Of a DNA stretch of 64,000 nt, positions 23,311 through 32,224 are shown piece by piece. The stretch comes from Acetatifactor sp. (GTDB lineage Bacteria; Bacillota; Clostridia; Lachnospirales; Lachnospiraceae). The translations under genes were made by a program, and so were the position numbers. The notes under the pieces are model-generated. The model was not told where the DNA came from and searched no databases. It worked only from the letters and a program-made list of their open reading frames with translations. Where the stretch lies: NCBI GenBank assembly GCA_016290775.1, contig JAEEVF010000001.1, forward strand, positions 434,001 through 498,000. Direction: 5' to 3'. Numbering within the stretch: the first letter of the stretch is position 1; every line of letters begins with the position of its first letter.

Positions 23311-24501
23311 ATGTACGTTAATAAGATCCTTCAAAGATTCTATACGGGAAATGACACGCAGGTGAATCCGGATCAGATCAGGGGCTGCCTTCTTGGAGGC
23401 GCGGCTGGAAATGCCCTTGGCTATTCGGTTGTTTTTATGAATGAGGAAGAAATCCAAAAGAATTTTGGCGAGAGCGGGATCACGGAGTATCAGATCACGA
23501 GAAAGGGCGGCAAGGCCATGATCTCGGACGATACGCAGATGACGTTGTTTACGGCCAACGGACTTTTGGTCGCGGACACGAAGGCGAAGATCGGCGGCAT
23601 TCAGGTCTGGCCGAGAAGCTACGTGGCCATGGCTTATCAGGACTGGCTCAGAACGCAGGAGATGAGCTATGAGGAGTACTTAAAGTCCTCAGAGGAGATG
23701 GAGACCTCCGGAAAACATAGCGTTTCCTGGCTTTCCGACATCCCTGAACTTTACAGCAGAAGGCTTCCCGGCAACACTTGCCTGTCAGCCTTGAAGCTCC
23801 GCAAGAATGCGGAATATTTTGCGGAAGACTATACTAAGGACACGGTGAACAACAGTAAGGGTTGTGGCGGCGTGATGCGCATTGCGCCTCTTGGACTTAC
23901 CTTCCATAAGATGAACACTTTGCGTCTGGACAGCGAGGGCGCACAGATCGCGGCGATCACCCACGGCAATTCTCTGGGATATATGCCCGCGGCGATCCTG
24001 ACGCACGTTATCAACCGCATCGTGTTCCCGAAAGAGCAGCTCACCTTAAAGGAGATCGTGGTGGAAGCCGTAGGCAGAGCCATGGAATTGTTTGCAGGGG
24101 ATGAGCACCTGAATGAACTTGCGGACATCATTGATCTGGCCATTTCCCTTTCCGAGAATGAGGAAAGCGATCAGGACAACATCCGAAAGATCGGTGAGGG
24201 CTGGGTTGCAGAAGAAACCTTGGCCATCGCGATTTATTGCGCACTGCGTCATCAAGGTGATTTCTCGGCCGGCATTATCGCCGCGGTAAATCACGCAGGA
24301 GACAGCGATTCCACCGGAGCCATCGCCGGAAACATTCTTGGCGCACTGGTCGGGTTCGATGCCATCGATGAGAAGTGGAAGAAGGATCTGGAATTATATG
24401 ACGTCATCATGGAGATGGCGGATGACCTTTGTCTGTGGATCCAGATGTCTGACAAGGCAAACTTCGATGATCCTGAATGGAAGAGAAAATACTATAGATA
24501 A
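23311..24501 (+). CDS. ADP-ribosylglycohydrolase family protein
   Basis: 396 residues with the DraG/ARH fold: RGCLLGGAAGNALG near the N terminus, SDDTQMTLFTANGLL (first metal site) and NHAGDSDSTGAIAGNILGA (second metal site) near the C terminus. Such enzymes remove ADP-ribose from proteins or nucleic acids, or hydrolyse related compounds, with two Mg ions. No ADP-ribosyltransferase lies nearby, so the substrate is unknown. The insert at about residues 100-150 is longer than in DraG. Confidence 0.85.
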   Translation: MYVNKILQRFYTGNDTQVNPDQIRGCLLGGAAGNALGYSVVFMNEEEIQKNFGESGITEYQITRKGGKAMISDDTQMTLFTANGLLVADTKAKIGGIQVWPRSYVAMAYQDWLRTQEMSYEEYLKSSEEMETSGKHSVSWLSDIPELYSRRLPGNTCLSALKLRKNAEYFAEDYTKDTVNNSKGCGGVMRIAPLGLTFHKMNTLRLDSEGAQIAAITHGNSLGYMPAAILTHVINRIVFPKEQLTLKEIVVEAVGRAMELFAGDEHLNELADIIDLAISLSENEESDQDNIRKIGEGWVAEETLAIAIYCALRHQGDFSAGIIAAVNHAGDSDSTGAIAGNILGALVGFDAIDEKWKKDLELYDVIMEMADDLCLWIQMSDKANFDDPEWKRKYYR

Positions 24502-24520
24502 AACAATATAGACAAAACAT

Positions 24521-24549
24521 AAGGCGGTGAACAATTCGTTCACCGCCTT
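24521..24549. terminator. bidirectional terminator
   Basis: AAGGCGGTGAAC and GTTCACCGCCTT form a perfect 12-bp stem around AATTC between convergent genes, with A/T-rich flanks. Confidence 0.8.
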
Positions 24550-24570
24550 AATCATAGGTTCGTTTGTAAA

Positions 24571-24756
24571 TTAATAGTTTTCTTCCTGCTCTGAAAGATC
24601 ACGCTCTTTTTGCGCGGTCATTCTCTTGATGGCATCTAAGTACTTGTCATAGATCTCCTCAGGAGCCAGGCCTGAAAGAGACTGATTCTGTAAGTAGAGA
24701 AGCGTTAAAGCTTCGATCTCATTGCTGGGAAACGCACCCTGATTGAATTGATCCAT
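24571..24756 (-). CDS. small conserved hypothetical protein
   Basis: 61 residues, MDQFNQGAFPSNEIEALTLL..., predicted helical, charged at the C terminus. The start codon at 24756 has AAAGGAG 7 nt upstream; a longer reading frame to 24786 lacks an SD. It has its own consensus promoter. I recall similar short proteins (P-S/T-NEIEAL.LLYL) in other Lachnospiraceae, but know no function. It is the only short minus-strand gene in this half of the window. Confidence 0.65.
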   Translation of the reverse strand: MDQFNQGAFPSNEIEALTLLYLQNQSLSGLAPEEIYDKYLDAIKRMTAQKERDLSEQEENY

Positions 24757-24816
24757 AAGAAAGCTCCTTTCCTTCCACTTGACCATTTTTACGTCGTGCC
24801 AAGTGCTCCTTTCCCT

Positions 24817-24845
24817 ATTATATAGAATTCAAAACAATTTATCAA
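24817..24845 (-). promoter_or_regulatory. promoter of the small minus-strand gene
   Basis: On the minus strand TTGATA (24845-24840), 17 nt, TATAAT (24822-24817), close to the ideal promoter. Confidence 0.8.
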
Positions 24846-24889
24846 CCTTAAAGAAGAAAAAACTGTAGGAAAATTCAGGGGGCGATTGT

Positions 24890-24919
24890 TTGACGTCGCT
24901 GCCCAATTTGTGCTATACT
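24890..24919 (+). promoter_or_regulatory. promoter of thrH
   Basis: TTGACG (24890-24895), 18 nt, TATACT (24914-24919), divergent from the small gene promoter. Confidence 0.7.
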
Positions 24920-24956
24920 ACCTTTGTTTGTAAGCATTTGACAGGAGGATCATGGA

Positions 24957-25556
24957 ATGAACATTGTTTGCTTGGATCTTGAAGGCGTGCTCGTGCCGGA
25001 GATCTGGATCGCTTTTTCGGAGGCGAGCGGGATCCCGGAGCTTCGCAGGACAACGCGTGACGAGCCGGATTATGATAAATTGATGAAATGGAGGATCGGA
25101 ATCTTAAAGGAGCATGGACTTGGGCTCAAGGAGATCCAGGAGACGATTGCAAAGATCGATCCAATGCCCGGGGCAAAGGAGTTTTTGGATGAGCTTCGCA
25201 GCATCACGCAGGTGCTCATCATCAGCGATACCTTTTCCCAATTTGCCGGTCCTTTGATGAAGAAATTAGGATACCCGACGATCTTCTGCAATGAGCTTGA
25301 GGTTGCTGAAAATGGCGAGATCACGGGCTTTCGGATGCGCTGCGAGCAGTCCAAGCTGACGACGGTGAAGGCACTGCAGTCCATCGGTTTTGAGACCATC
25401 GCAAGCGGCGACAGCCATAATGACCTCGGAATGATCCTTGCAAGCAAGGCAGGGTTCCTGTTTAAGAGCACCGAGCAGATCAAGGCAGATCATCCAGAGC
25501 TTCCCGCATACGAGACCTATGAGGAGCTTCTTGCGGCGATCAAAAAGGCGTTATAG
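24957..25556 (+). CDS. thrH: ThrH-type phosphoserine phosphatase / homoserine phosphotransferase
   Basis: 199-residue HAD enzyme. CLDLEGVLVPEIWIAFSEASGI is the ThrH form of motif I (DxE instead of DxD), with motif II IISDTF and GDSHNDLGMI at about 140. In Pseudomonas ThrH both dephosphorylates phosphoserine and transfers the phosphate to homoserine. That fits the presence of thrC and metA in the window, which compete for homoserine derivatives. It has its own promoter and a terminator follows. Confidence 0.88.
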   Translation: MNIVCLDLEGVLVPEIWIAFSEASGIPELRRTTRDEPDYDKLMKWRIGILKEHGLGLKEIQETIAKIDPMPGAKEFLDELRSITQVLIISDTFSQFAGPLMKKLGYPTIFCNELEVAENGEITGFRMRCEQSKLTTVKALQSIGFETIASGDSHNDLGMILASKAGFLFKSTEQIKADHPELPAYETYEELLAAIKKAL

Positions 25557-25562
25557 GGAAAG

Positions 25563-25595
25563 GCCCATGGCGAAACGCGCTGTGGGCTTTTACGA
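25563..25595 (+). terminator. terminator of thrH
   Basis: GCCCATGGCG and CGCTGTGGGC pair (two wobbles) around AAACG, followed by TTTT. Confidence 0.7.
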
Positions 25596-25646
25596 CTGTA
25601 AGGCGTGACGGAAGATAAATTCACGTGGAAGGAGGAACGAGGCTTC

Positions 25647-26126
25647 ATGGGAGCGGAAAACACGCTGACGGCTTACGTGGATGGCAGTTATAATGATGAA
25701 CTAAAACGATATGCCTTCGGCTGCGTGTTCCTTCCTCCACAGGGTGGCATTTATCTGGCAATGGGCAATGGCGAAAACCCGGACACGGTTTCGATGCGAA
25801 ACGTAACGGGTGAGATGCTCGGCGCCATGTATGCAGTGAAAACCGCGATGAAGAATGGCTTTACTTCCGTAGATATTTACTATGATTACGAAGGCATTGA
25901 AAAGTGGGTGACCGGCGAATGGAAGGCGAAAAAGGACCACACGAAGAAATATGCTGAGGCCATGAGAACATGGGGGACGCAGATCAAGGTGAGCTATCAC
26001 AAGGTCACCGCCCATGCCAAGGTGGAATACAATGAACTCGCCGACAAGACGGCAAAGAGAGCCTTGGAAGAGGCAAAGGGCGTTCCGCCCATCAGGATGT
26101 TAGAGGAATTGGAAACATGGAATTGA
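25647..26126 (+). CDS. ribonuclease H family protein
   Basis: 159 residues with the RNase HI fold: AYVDGSYN (first Asp), GEMLGAMYAV (Glu), IYYDYEGIEKW (Asp) and NELADKTAKRA (last Asp). It should cut the RNA strand of RNA-DNA hybrids. In related proteins a viroplasmin-like N-terminal domain precedes this; it is absent here. ATG 25647 lies 11 nt after AGGAGG; a GTG at 25605 in frame is the alternative. The gene runs into the pseudouridine synthase start. Confidence 0.85.
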   Translation: MGAENTLTAYVDGSYNDELKRYAFGCVFLPPQGGIYLAMGNGENPDTVSMRNVTGEMLGAMYAVKTAMKNGFTSVDIYYDYEGIEKWVTGEWKAKKDHTKKYAEAMRTWGTQIKVSYHKVTAHAKVEYNELADKTAKRALEEAKGVPPIRMLEELETWN

Positions 26127-26917
26127 TGCGGCTCAACAAGTTTCTTGCATCTCGCGGGATCTGTTCAAGGCGGGAAGCGGACAGGCTGATCGAAAGCGGA
26201 TCCGTTACGGTGAACGGCGCGCCAGCGCAAATGGGAATGCTCGTGGACGGAAGCGAGGAGATCATCTGCGAAGGGAAAAAAGTCGGAGAAGAGCAGAAGA
26301 AAGTCGTTCTTTTGTATCATAAGCCGGCGGGCGTGACCTGCACGCAAAGGGACGCACACGCAAAGCGGACCATTGCGACGGAGATCGACTATCCACTTCG
26401 TGTAACATATGCAGGCAGGCTGGATAAGGAATCCGAGGGACTGCTCCTTCTAACGAACGATGGCGACCTGATCGAGGAAATGATGCGCGGCGCCAACGGA
26501 CATGAGAAAGAATATGAAGTATGGGTGAACCGCCCGATCCAGGCATCTGACCTGAAGGAAATGGCCGCGGGCGTTTACCTGGAAGAATTAGACGTTACCA
26601 CAAGACCCTGCGAGGTCAGAAAGACGGGCGAGAAGTCGTTTCGCATCGTTCTGACGCAGGGGCTGAACCGCCAGATCCGCCGAATGTGTGAAACTCTTGG
26701 ATATCGAGTGGTGCATCTGATGAGATATCGCGTAGTCAATCTGGAACTTGGCGACTTGCCAAAGGGCCAGTACCGCGAGGCAACGGCGCAGGAAGTCGAA
26801 GGACTTTGGAAGGCGCTACGATTTGGTGCAGGGCAGAAAAAGCAAACGAAAGCAAAGCTTTCAGATGATGGAGAAAAACATGCCGGAAGAAGAAAACAAG
26901 GAAATCAGAGACGATAA
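26117..26917 (+). CDS. rRNA pseudouridine synthase (RsuA/RluB/E/F family)
   Basis: 266 residues. N-terminal S4 RNA-binding domain (MRLNKFLASRGICSRREADRLIESGSVTVNG) and a catalytic domain with the family motif GRLDKESEGLLLLTNDGDL, whose Asp is the nucleophile, and LTQGLNRQIRRMCETLGY. It isomerises a uridine in rRNA; which one cannot be told. Start 26117 overlaps the RNase H gene by 10 nt; ATG 26126 is also possible. The Lys/Arg-rich tail overlaps ligA. Confidence 0.88.
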   Translation: MELMRLNKFLASRGICSRREADRLIESGSVTVNGAPAQMGMLVDGSEEIICEGKKVGEEQKKVVLLYHKPAGVTCTQRDAHAKRTIATEIDYPLRVTYAGRLDKESEGLLLLTNDGDLIEEMMRGANGHEKEYEVWVNRPIQASDLKEMAAGVYLEELDVTTRPCEVRKTGEKSFRIVLTQGLNRQIRRMCETLGYRVVHLMRYRVVNLELGDLPKGQYREATAQEVEGLWKALRFGAGQKKQTKAKLSDDGEKHAGRRKQGNQRR

Positions 26918-28907
26918 GGCAGCCAAAATGGAACGGATCCGCGAACTCGTTCCGATCTTAAATCGGGCGGCGCAGGCTTACTATGCCGAAGACGTGGAGG
27001 TCATGAGCAACTTAGAGTATGACAGGCTCTATGATGAACTTGTCAGACTTGAGGCTGAGACCGGCTTTGTGCTGGCTGGGTCCCCCACGGTCAAGGTGGG
27101 CTATGAGGCCGTAGATTTCTTGCCGAAGGAGCGTCACGCCGCACCCATGCTCTCTTTGGATAAGACGAAGAGCAGGGAAGCGCTTCGGGACTGGCTTTCG
27201 GGGCATGAAGGGCTTCTTAGCTGGAAGCTTGACGGGCTGACAGTCGTTCTTACATATGAAGGCGGGAGCCTTTCTAAGGCCGTGACCAGAGGCAATGGCG
27301 AAGTGGGAGAAGTGATCACGGCAAATGCCAAGACTTTTGTGAATCTCCCTGCAAAGATCGCGTTTGGCGGCAGGCTTGTGCTTCGCGGCGAAGCAGTCAT
27401 CACATATTCTGATTTTGAGAAGATCAATGCAAGCATTCCCGAAGAGGGCGAGAAATATAAGAATCCCAGGAACCTTTGCAGCGGTTCCGTTCGCCAGCTT
27501 GACAGCAGCGTGACTGCACAGAGGAGCGTGCGCTTTTTTGCATTTTCCCTGGTGGAGGCCATCCAGGATGACGGCACCCAGGTGGAATTTGAGAATTCCA
27601 GACAGAAGGAATTTGAGTTTTTGAAGACCCAGGGCTTCTCCGTGGTGGAGCATTACCTTGTCACGGAAGAGACCATTATGGCTACGATCGAAGCCTTTGA
27701 AAAGAAGATAGAAACCTATGACGTGCCCTCCGACGGACTTGTTCTGACCTATGAAGACATTGAATATGGCAGGTCCCTTGGCAGAACGGCAAAATTCCCG
27801 CGGCATTCCATCGCTTTCAAGTGGGCGGATGAGCTACGGGAGACCACCCTCCTTGAGGTGGAGTGGAGCCCGAGCAGAACTGGCCTGATCAATCCCGTTG
27901 CCATTTTTGAGCCCGTAGAGCTTGAGGGCACGACGGTGAGCAGGGCGTCCGTGCATAACGTGAGCGTTGTCAGGGCGCTGAGACTTGGGATCGGTGACCG
28001 TGTGACCGTATATAAGGCGAACATGATCATCCCGCAGATCGCGGAGAATCTCACGGCCAGTGGTTCTCTGGTGATCCCTGAAACCTGTCCCGTATGCGGC
28101 GGACCTACGCAGATCCGTAGCACGGGGGAAGCACAGGTGCTCTATTGCGTGAATGAAAAGTGTCCTGCAAAGCAGATCGGAAGCTTTGTGCTCTTTGTCA
28201 GCAGGGATGCCATGAACGTGGACGGCCTTTCCGAGGCGACCTTGGAAAAGCTGGTGGATCTTGGCTTTGTGAAGGAATTTGCGGATCTGTTCCATCTGTC
28301 GGATCACAGGGATGAGATCGCGAAGATGGAAGGCTTTGGAGAAAAGTCTTGCCAGAATCTGCTAGACAGCATCGACAAGGCAAGGAATACGACGCTTCCG
28401 CGCGTCATCTATTCTTTGGGGATCGCAAACGTTGGCCTTTCTAATGCAAAGCTTCTTTGCAAGGAGTTTGATCATGACGTAGATCGACTTATGAATGCAA
28501 GTGCTGAGGAACTGAGCGCCATCCCGGGGATCGGCGACGTGATCGCAAGATCCTATGTGGAATATATGTCCGACGCTGATAATCGGGCAAAGCTTCTTGA
28601 CCTGCTCGCAGAGCTTACGATCGAAAAGCCCGTGCAGAGCACGGAGAAGCAAAACCTTGCAGGGCTTTCCTTTGTGGTGACGGGAAGTCTTGTGCATTAT
28701 GCAAGCAGAAATGACCTCAAGGAAGAGATCGAGGCGCGCGGCGGTAAGGTGACGGGAAGCGTTACCGGAAAGACGGAGTGCCTGATCAATAATGACGTGA
28801 ATTCCAATTCCACGAAAAACAAGACCGCGAAGGAATTGGGCGTCAAGATCCTTTCTGAGGATGATTTTTTAAGAACTTATTTTGGAGGAATGGACCATGC
28901 CGATTAA
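26880..28907 (+). CDS. ligA: NAD-dependent DNA ligase
   Basis: 675 residues. Adenylation domain with the AMP-accepting Lys in SWKLDGLTV (about 116), OB domain, four-Cys zinc finger ([10 protein letters not shown]...[10 protein letters not shown], about 403-430), helix-hairpin-helix repeats and a C-terminal BRCT domain (about 590-670, [10 protein letters not shown]). It joins DNA nicks in replication and repair. ATG 26880 has GGAG about 6 nt upstream; ATG 26865 is possible. The gene overlaps the upstream one by about 38 nt. Confidence 0.95.
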   Translation: MPEEENKEIRDDKAAKMERIRELVPILNRAAQAYYAEDVEVMSNLEYDRLYDELVRLEAETGFVLAGSPTVKVGYEAVDFLPKERHAAPMLSLDKTKSREALRDWLSGHEGLLSWKLDGLTVVLTYEGGSLSKAVTRGNGEVGEVITANAKTFVNLPAKIAFGGRLVLRGEAVITYSDFEKINASIPEEGEKYKNPRNLCSGSVRQLDSSVTAQRSVRFFAFSLVEAIQDDGTQVEFENSRQKEFEFLKTQGFSVVEHYLVTEETIMATIEAFEKKIETYDVPSDGLVLTYEDIEYGRSLGRTAKFPRHSIAFKWADELRETTLLEVEWSPSRTGLINPVAIFEPVELEGTTVSRASVHNVSVVRALRLGIGDRVTVYKANMIIPQIAENLTASGSLVIPETCPVCGGPTQIRSTGEAQVLYCVNEKCPAKQIGSFVLFVSRDAMNVDGLSEATLEKLVDLGFVKEFADLFHLSDHRDEIAKMEGFGEKSCQNLLDSIDKARNTTLPRVIYSLGIANVGLSNAKLLCKEFDHDVDRLMNASAEELSAIPGIGDVIARSYVEYMSDADNRAKLLDLLAELTIEKPVQSTEKQNLAGLSFVVTGSLVHYASRNDLKEEIEARGGKVTGSVTGKTECLINNDVNSNSTKNKTAKELGVKILSEDDFLRTYFGGMDHAD

Positions 28908-29811
28908 AACACAAAGCTCATTACCGGCTAAGGAGATTTTGGAGAGCGAGAATATATTCGTCATGGACGAGACCAGATCGATGCATCAGGACATCCGTCC
29001 CCTTCGCATTCTGATCTTGAACAACATGCCGATCAAGCAGGACACGGAGTTGCAGCTTCTTCGGGCGCTGTCAAACACGCCGCTGCAGGTGGAAGTGACG
29101 CTGATGAACACCGTGACGCATGTTTCGCGCAACACGCCGCAGAGCCATCTAAACAAATTTTATACGACGTTCGATAAGATCAAGGAAGAATACTACGACG
29201 GCCTGATCATCACGGGAGCGCCCGTGGAGGACATCGATTTTGAAGAGGTGGATTACTGGGAAGAGACCTGCCAGATCATGGACTGGGCCGAGACTCACGT
29301 GACCAGCACGCTTCACATCTGTTGGGCGGCGCAGGCCGGATTCTATCATTATTATGGGATCAACAAGCACAAGCTTCCCCAAAAGCTCTTTGGCATATAC
29401 GAGCATAAGGTTTTGAACCGCAAGATCGAGCTGGTGCGCGGCTTTGACGACATGTTCCTTGCACCGCACAGCCGCCATACGGAGACGCGCGCGGAGGACA
29501 TTCATGCCTGTAAGGATCTGACGATCCTGGCGGAGAGCGAAGCGGCCGGCGTATTCCTGGCGTTTGCGGAAAACGGAAAGAAGATCTTTGTGACCGGTCA
29601 CCCGGAGTATGACAGGTTGACGCTGAGCAACGAGTATTTCAGGGATCTGAACAAGGGACTTCCCATCCAGGTGCCTTACAATTATTTCCCGCAGGATGAC
29701 CCGAGCCAAAGGCCCCTCTTGTCCTGGAGATCTCACAGTAACAACCTTTACAGCAACTGGCTGAATTACTATGTATATCAGGTAACGCCGTACGTTCTGA
29801 ACGGAAAATAG
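28897..29811 (+). CDS. metA: homoserine O-acetyltransferase (MetA family)
   Basis: 304 residues. The catalytic Cys142 lies in HICWAAQAG, and PHSRHTE and FVTGHPEYD carry the other active-site residues. The residue at position 111 is Glu (GAPVE), which in Bacillus cereus MetA goes with acetyl-CoA rather than succinyl-CoA, so this is probably an acetyltransferase (MetAA). It makes O-acetylhomoserine for methionine synthesis. ATG 28897 has TTGGAGG 8 nt upstream and overlaps the end of ligA. No S-box riboswitch is seen upstream. Confidence 0.93.
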   Translation: MPIKTQSSLPAKEILESENIFVMDETRSMHQDIRPLRILILNNMPIKQDTELQLLRALSNTPLQVEVTLMNTVTHVSRNTPQSHLNKFYTTFDKIKEEYYDGLIITGAPVEDIDFEEVDYWEETCQIMDWAETHVTSTLHICWAAQAGFYHYYGINKHKLPQKLFGIYEHKVLNRKIELVRGFDDMFLAPHSRHTETRAEDIHACKDLTILAESEAAGVFLAFAENGKKIFVTGHPEYDRLTLSNEYFRDLNKGLPIQVPYNYFPQDDPSQRPLLSWRSHSNNLYSNWLNYYVYQVTPYVLNGK

Positions 29812-29849
29812 AGTCTTTTTTCGGCTAAAATTCATGCATGAAAATGTAC

Positions 29850-29878
29850 TTGACGAAACGTTTTACCTAAGCTATACT
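29850..29878 (+). promoter_or_regulatory. promoter of the cpsB-like operon
   Basis: TTGACG (29850-29855), 17 nt, TATACT (29873-29878). Confidence 0.75.
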
Positions 29879-29931
29879 AAAATGCGGTAACCTGTGAGGG
29901 TTGCTTGATTGTGCTTTTTGAGAGGGCAACG

Positions 29932-30645
29932 ATGGGATATATTGACGTACATTGTCACGTATTACCGGGCGTGGATGACGGCTCTTCGGACATGGACGAA
30001 ACCATGGAAATGCTTCGGATCGCTGAGCGAAGCGGCATTAGCGACATGATCGTCACCCCGCATTACAAGCAGGGGCGCGTGGGCACGCCGAGAAAGGTCA
30101 TCGGCGAGATGATCGACAAGGTGGAGCAGTACGCCAAGCTGAGCGGCATCACCGTAAAGCTTCACCCGGGTACGGAGGTTTACTATCATTCGTCGCTGGA
30201 GGAAAAGCTGGAAAGCGGATGGCTTGCCACCATGAACGATACGGAATTTGTGTTGGTGGAGTTTAGCCCCTTTGAAACCTTTCCTTATATCCGAAACGCG
30301 ATCGATGACGTGTTCAGCCTTGGATACAAGCCGGTCCTGGCACACGTGGAGAGATACCAGTGCATGCTGGGAAGCGTGGAGCACGTAAGGATCCTTCACG
30401 AGATGGGCTGTCGCATTCAGGTAAATGCGAGCAGTGTTGACGGAAGCTATGGTTTTAAGGTCAAGCACTTCATCAAAAAGCTCCTTAAAGAGCAGTTGGT
30501 GGATTACGTCGGCACGGACGCACATGATCAAAAAAGCAGAATCCCTGACATGGAGAAATGCGCTGTGCAGATCCGAAAGGTCTGCGACGAAGGATATGCC
30601 GATGACCTGCTAGGTCAAAATGCGACAAGGGATTTTTTGAACTAA
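29932..30645 (+). CDS. CpsB/YwqE-type protein-tyrosine phosphatase (PHP fold)
   Basis: 237 residues. Metal-binding motifs YIDVHCHVLPGVDDG, TPHYKQG, HPGTEVYY, HVERYQ and VGTDAHD identify a Mn-dependent PHP tyrosine phosphatase. These enzymes dephosphorylate the Tyr-rich tail of the CpsD kinase encoded two genes further. ATG 29932 follows GAGAGGG. First gene of a phosphotyrosine module. Confidence 0.9.
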   Translation: MGYIDVHCHVLPGVDDGSSDMDETMEMLRIAERSGISDMIVTPHYKQGRVGTPRKVIGEMIDKVEQYAKLSGITVKLHPGTEVYYHSSLEEKLESGWLATMNDTEFVLVEFSPFETFPYIRNAIDDVFSLGYKPVLAHVERYQCMLGSVEHVRILHEMGCRIQVNASSVDGSYGFKVKHFIKKLLKEQLVDYVGTDAHDQKSRIPDMEKCAVQIRKVCDEGYADDLLGQNATRDFLN

Positions 30646-30695
30646 AGAAAAGTATTTTTTCTAAAATATTGTAAGAAAAAGGCAGGAGAAGACTC

Positions 30696-31505
30696 ATGCA
30701 AAGCAAGGATGACGTGATCGAGATCGATCTGCAAGAATTGGTAATGCTTCTTTTTCATTGGCTGTGGCTTTTGGCACTGTGCGGGATCGTGGCCGGACTG
30801 GTCGGGTTTCTCGCATGTAAATTGACCGTAACGCCCTGGTATGAATCTACTACGAGGATTTACATCTTGAACCGGAACAATGATTCCGTCGTATCCTATC
30901 AGGATCTGCAGTCCTCCACGTTGCTTACGAAAAACTATTCACCGCTGATCAAGAGCCGTGCCGTTCTGGAAAAGGTGATTGAAACCTGTGGCCTGCAGGA
31001 AACCTTTGAGAGCCTGTCAAGCAGAGTAAAGGTTGCTACGGTAAATGATACCAACCTGATCGCCATCACGGTAACGGACGCTGATCCGTCCATGGCGCAG
31101 CTCCTTGCAAAGGAAGTGCGTCTGGAGGCATCCGAACACATTGTTGAAGTAATGAAGGTAGAGGCGGCAAACCTGGAGACGGAAGCAAACCTTCCGACGA
31201 GACCCGCAGGACCGAATGCAAAGAAGTGGGGCCTGATCGGTGCACTCCTTGGCGTTTTTGCATGCGCGGCAATCCTTGTGATCCAGTATCTCCTTGATGA
31301 CACCATCAAGAGTGCCGAGGACGTTGAGCGTTATCTTGGCCTTAGCACCCTGGCAATGATCCCCGTCGTTGAGAAGAATGATAAGACAAAGAAGAAGTCT
31401 GGCCATAGAGAACACTTTGATTCCGAGATGGTGAAGGCCGTTGACGAAGAAAACGCAAACATGGACGTTGTTGTTCAGGATCTTAAGTCCAGAGAGGAGG
31501 GTTGA
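30696..31505 (+). CDS. Wzz/CpsC-type polysaccharide co-polymerase
   Basis: 269 residues with two membrane segments (about residues 19-40 and 177-196) flanking an extracellular loop, and a cytoplasmic tail. LQELVMLLFHWLWLLALCG and the Pro-rich PTRPAGPNAKKWGLIGALLG are typical of the CpsC/YveK activator that binds CpsD and controls chain length or export of surface polysaccharide. The stop is followed directly by the cpsD-like gene. Confidence 0.88.
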   Translation: MQSKDDVIEIDLQELVMLLFHWLWLLALCGIVAGLVGFLACKLTVTPWYESTTRIYILNRNNDSVVSYQDLQSSTLLTKNYSPLIKSRAVLEKVIETCGLQETFESLSSRVKVATVNDTNLIAITVTDADPSMAQLLAKEVRLEASEHIVEVMKVEAANLETEANLPTRPAGPNAKKWGLIGALLGVFACAAILVIQYLLDDTIKSAEDVERYLGLSTLAMIPVVEKNDKTKKKSGHREHFDSEMVKAVDEENANMDVVVQDLKSREEG

Positions 31506-31507
31506 TC

Positions 31508-32224
31508 ATGCAGAATATCGAGCTGAATCTGGAAGAATTGGATTACAGAACGCGAGAGGCATATAAAACCCTTCGTACCAACATTGAGTTCTCCGGTGAT
31601 GACATCAAGGTGGTCTGCGTGACCAGTGCCACCCCGAACGAAGGTAAGAGTTCCGTATCCTTTGAGCTTGCGATCTCATATGCTCAGATGGGCAAGAAGG
31701 TTCTCCTTGTGGACGCAGACCTTCGTAAGTCCGTCATGAGACAGCGTCATAAAAAAGGTAAGGTACGTCTTGGCCTTGCAAACTATCTGGTTGGTAAGGC
31801 AAAGCTGGAAGAGGCGCTTTGCACGACGAACGTGCGCAATCTCGACATGATCTTTTCCGGTCCCGTGCCGCCCAACCCCAGTGAGCTCCTTGGAAACAAT
31901 CGTTTCAAGAAGATGATTGCTGATGCGAGAGAATATTATGACATGATCATCATTGACACGCCTCCTCTGGGAAGCGTGATCGATACCGCAGTCGTTTCTA
32001 AGTGCTGTGACGGCGCGGTGATCGTAGTATCCTGCGGAGACGTAAGCTATCGCTTCGTCCGCAAGGTAAAGGAACAGTTGGACGTGGCGGGGATCCGCAT
32101 CCTCGGCGTTATACTGAATAAAGTAAATATTTCCGGTAAGGGCTATTACGGCAAGTACTATGGCAAGTATTACGGGAAATATTACGGAAAGTATTACGGA
32201 AATTATGGCGATCAATCAAATTAA
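31508..32224 (+). CDS. CpsD/CapB-type tyrosine kinase with YYGK-repeat tail
   Basis: 238 residues of the BY-kinase family: Walker A ATPNEGKSS (41-49), Walker A' LLVDADLRKS and Walker B MIIIDTPPLGS. The C terminus is an extreme Tyr cluster, (Y)YGK repeated five times then YYGNYG, encoded by 12-bp near-repeats at about 32144-32208; these are the autophosphorylation sites. The kinase and the PHP phosphatase at 29932 form a switch for polysaccharide assembly. ATG 31508 has GAGGAGG 6-7 nt upstream. Confidence 0.92.
   Translation: MQNIELNLEELDYRTREAYKTLRTNIEFSGDDIKVVCVTSATPNEGKSSVSFELAISYAQMGKKVLLVDADLRKSVMRQRHKKGKVRLGLANYLVGKAKLEEALCTTNVRNLDMIFSGPVPPNPSELLGNNRFKKMIADAREYYDMIIIDTPPLGSVIDTAVVSKCCDGAVIVVSCGDVSYRFVRKVKEQLDVAGIRILGVILNKVNISGKGYYGKYYGKYYGKYYGKYYGNYGDQSN

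Noticed and set aside
28860..28897. S-box (SAM) riboswitch for metA
   Set aside because: metA starts inside the end of ligA with no leader sequence of its own.
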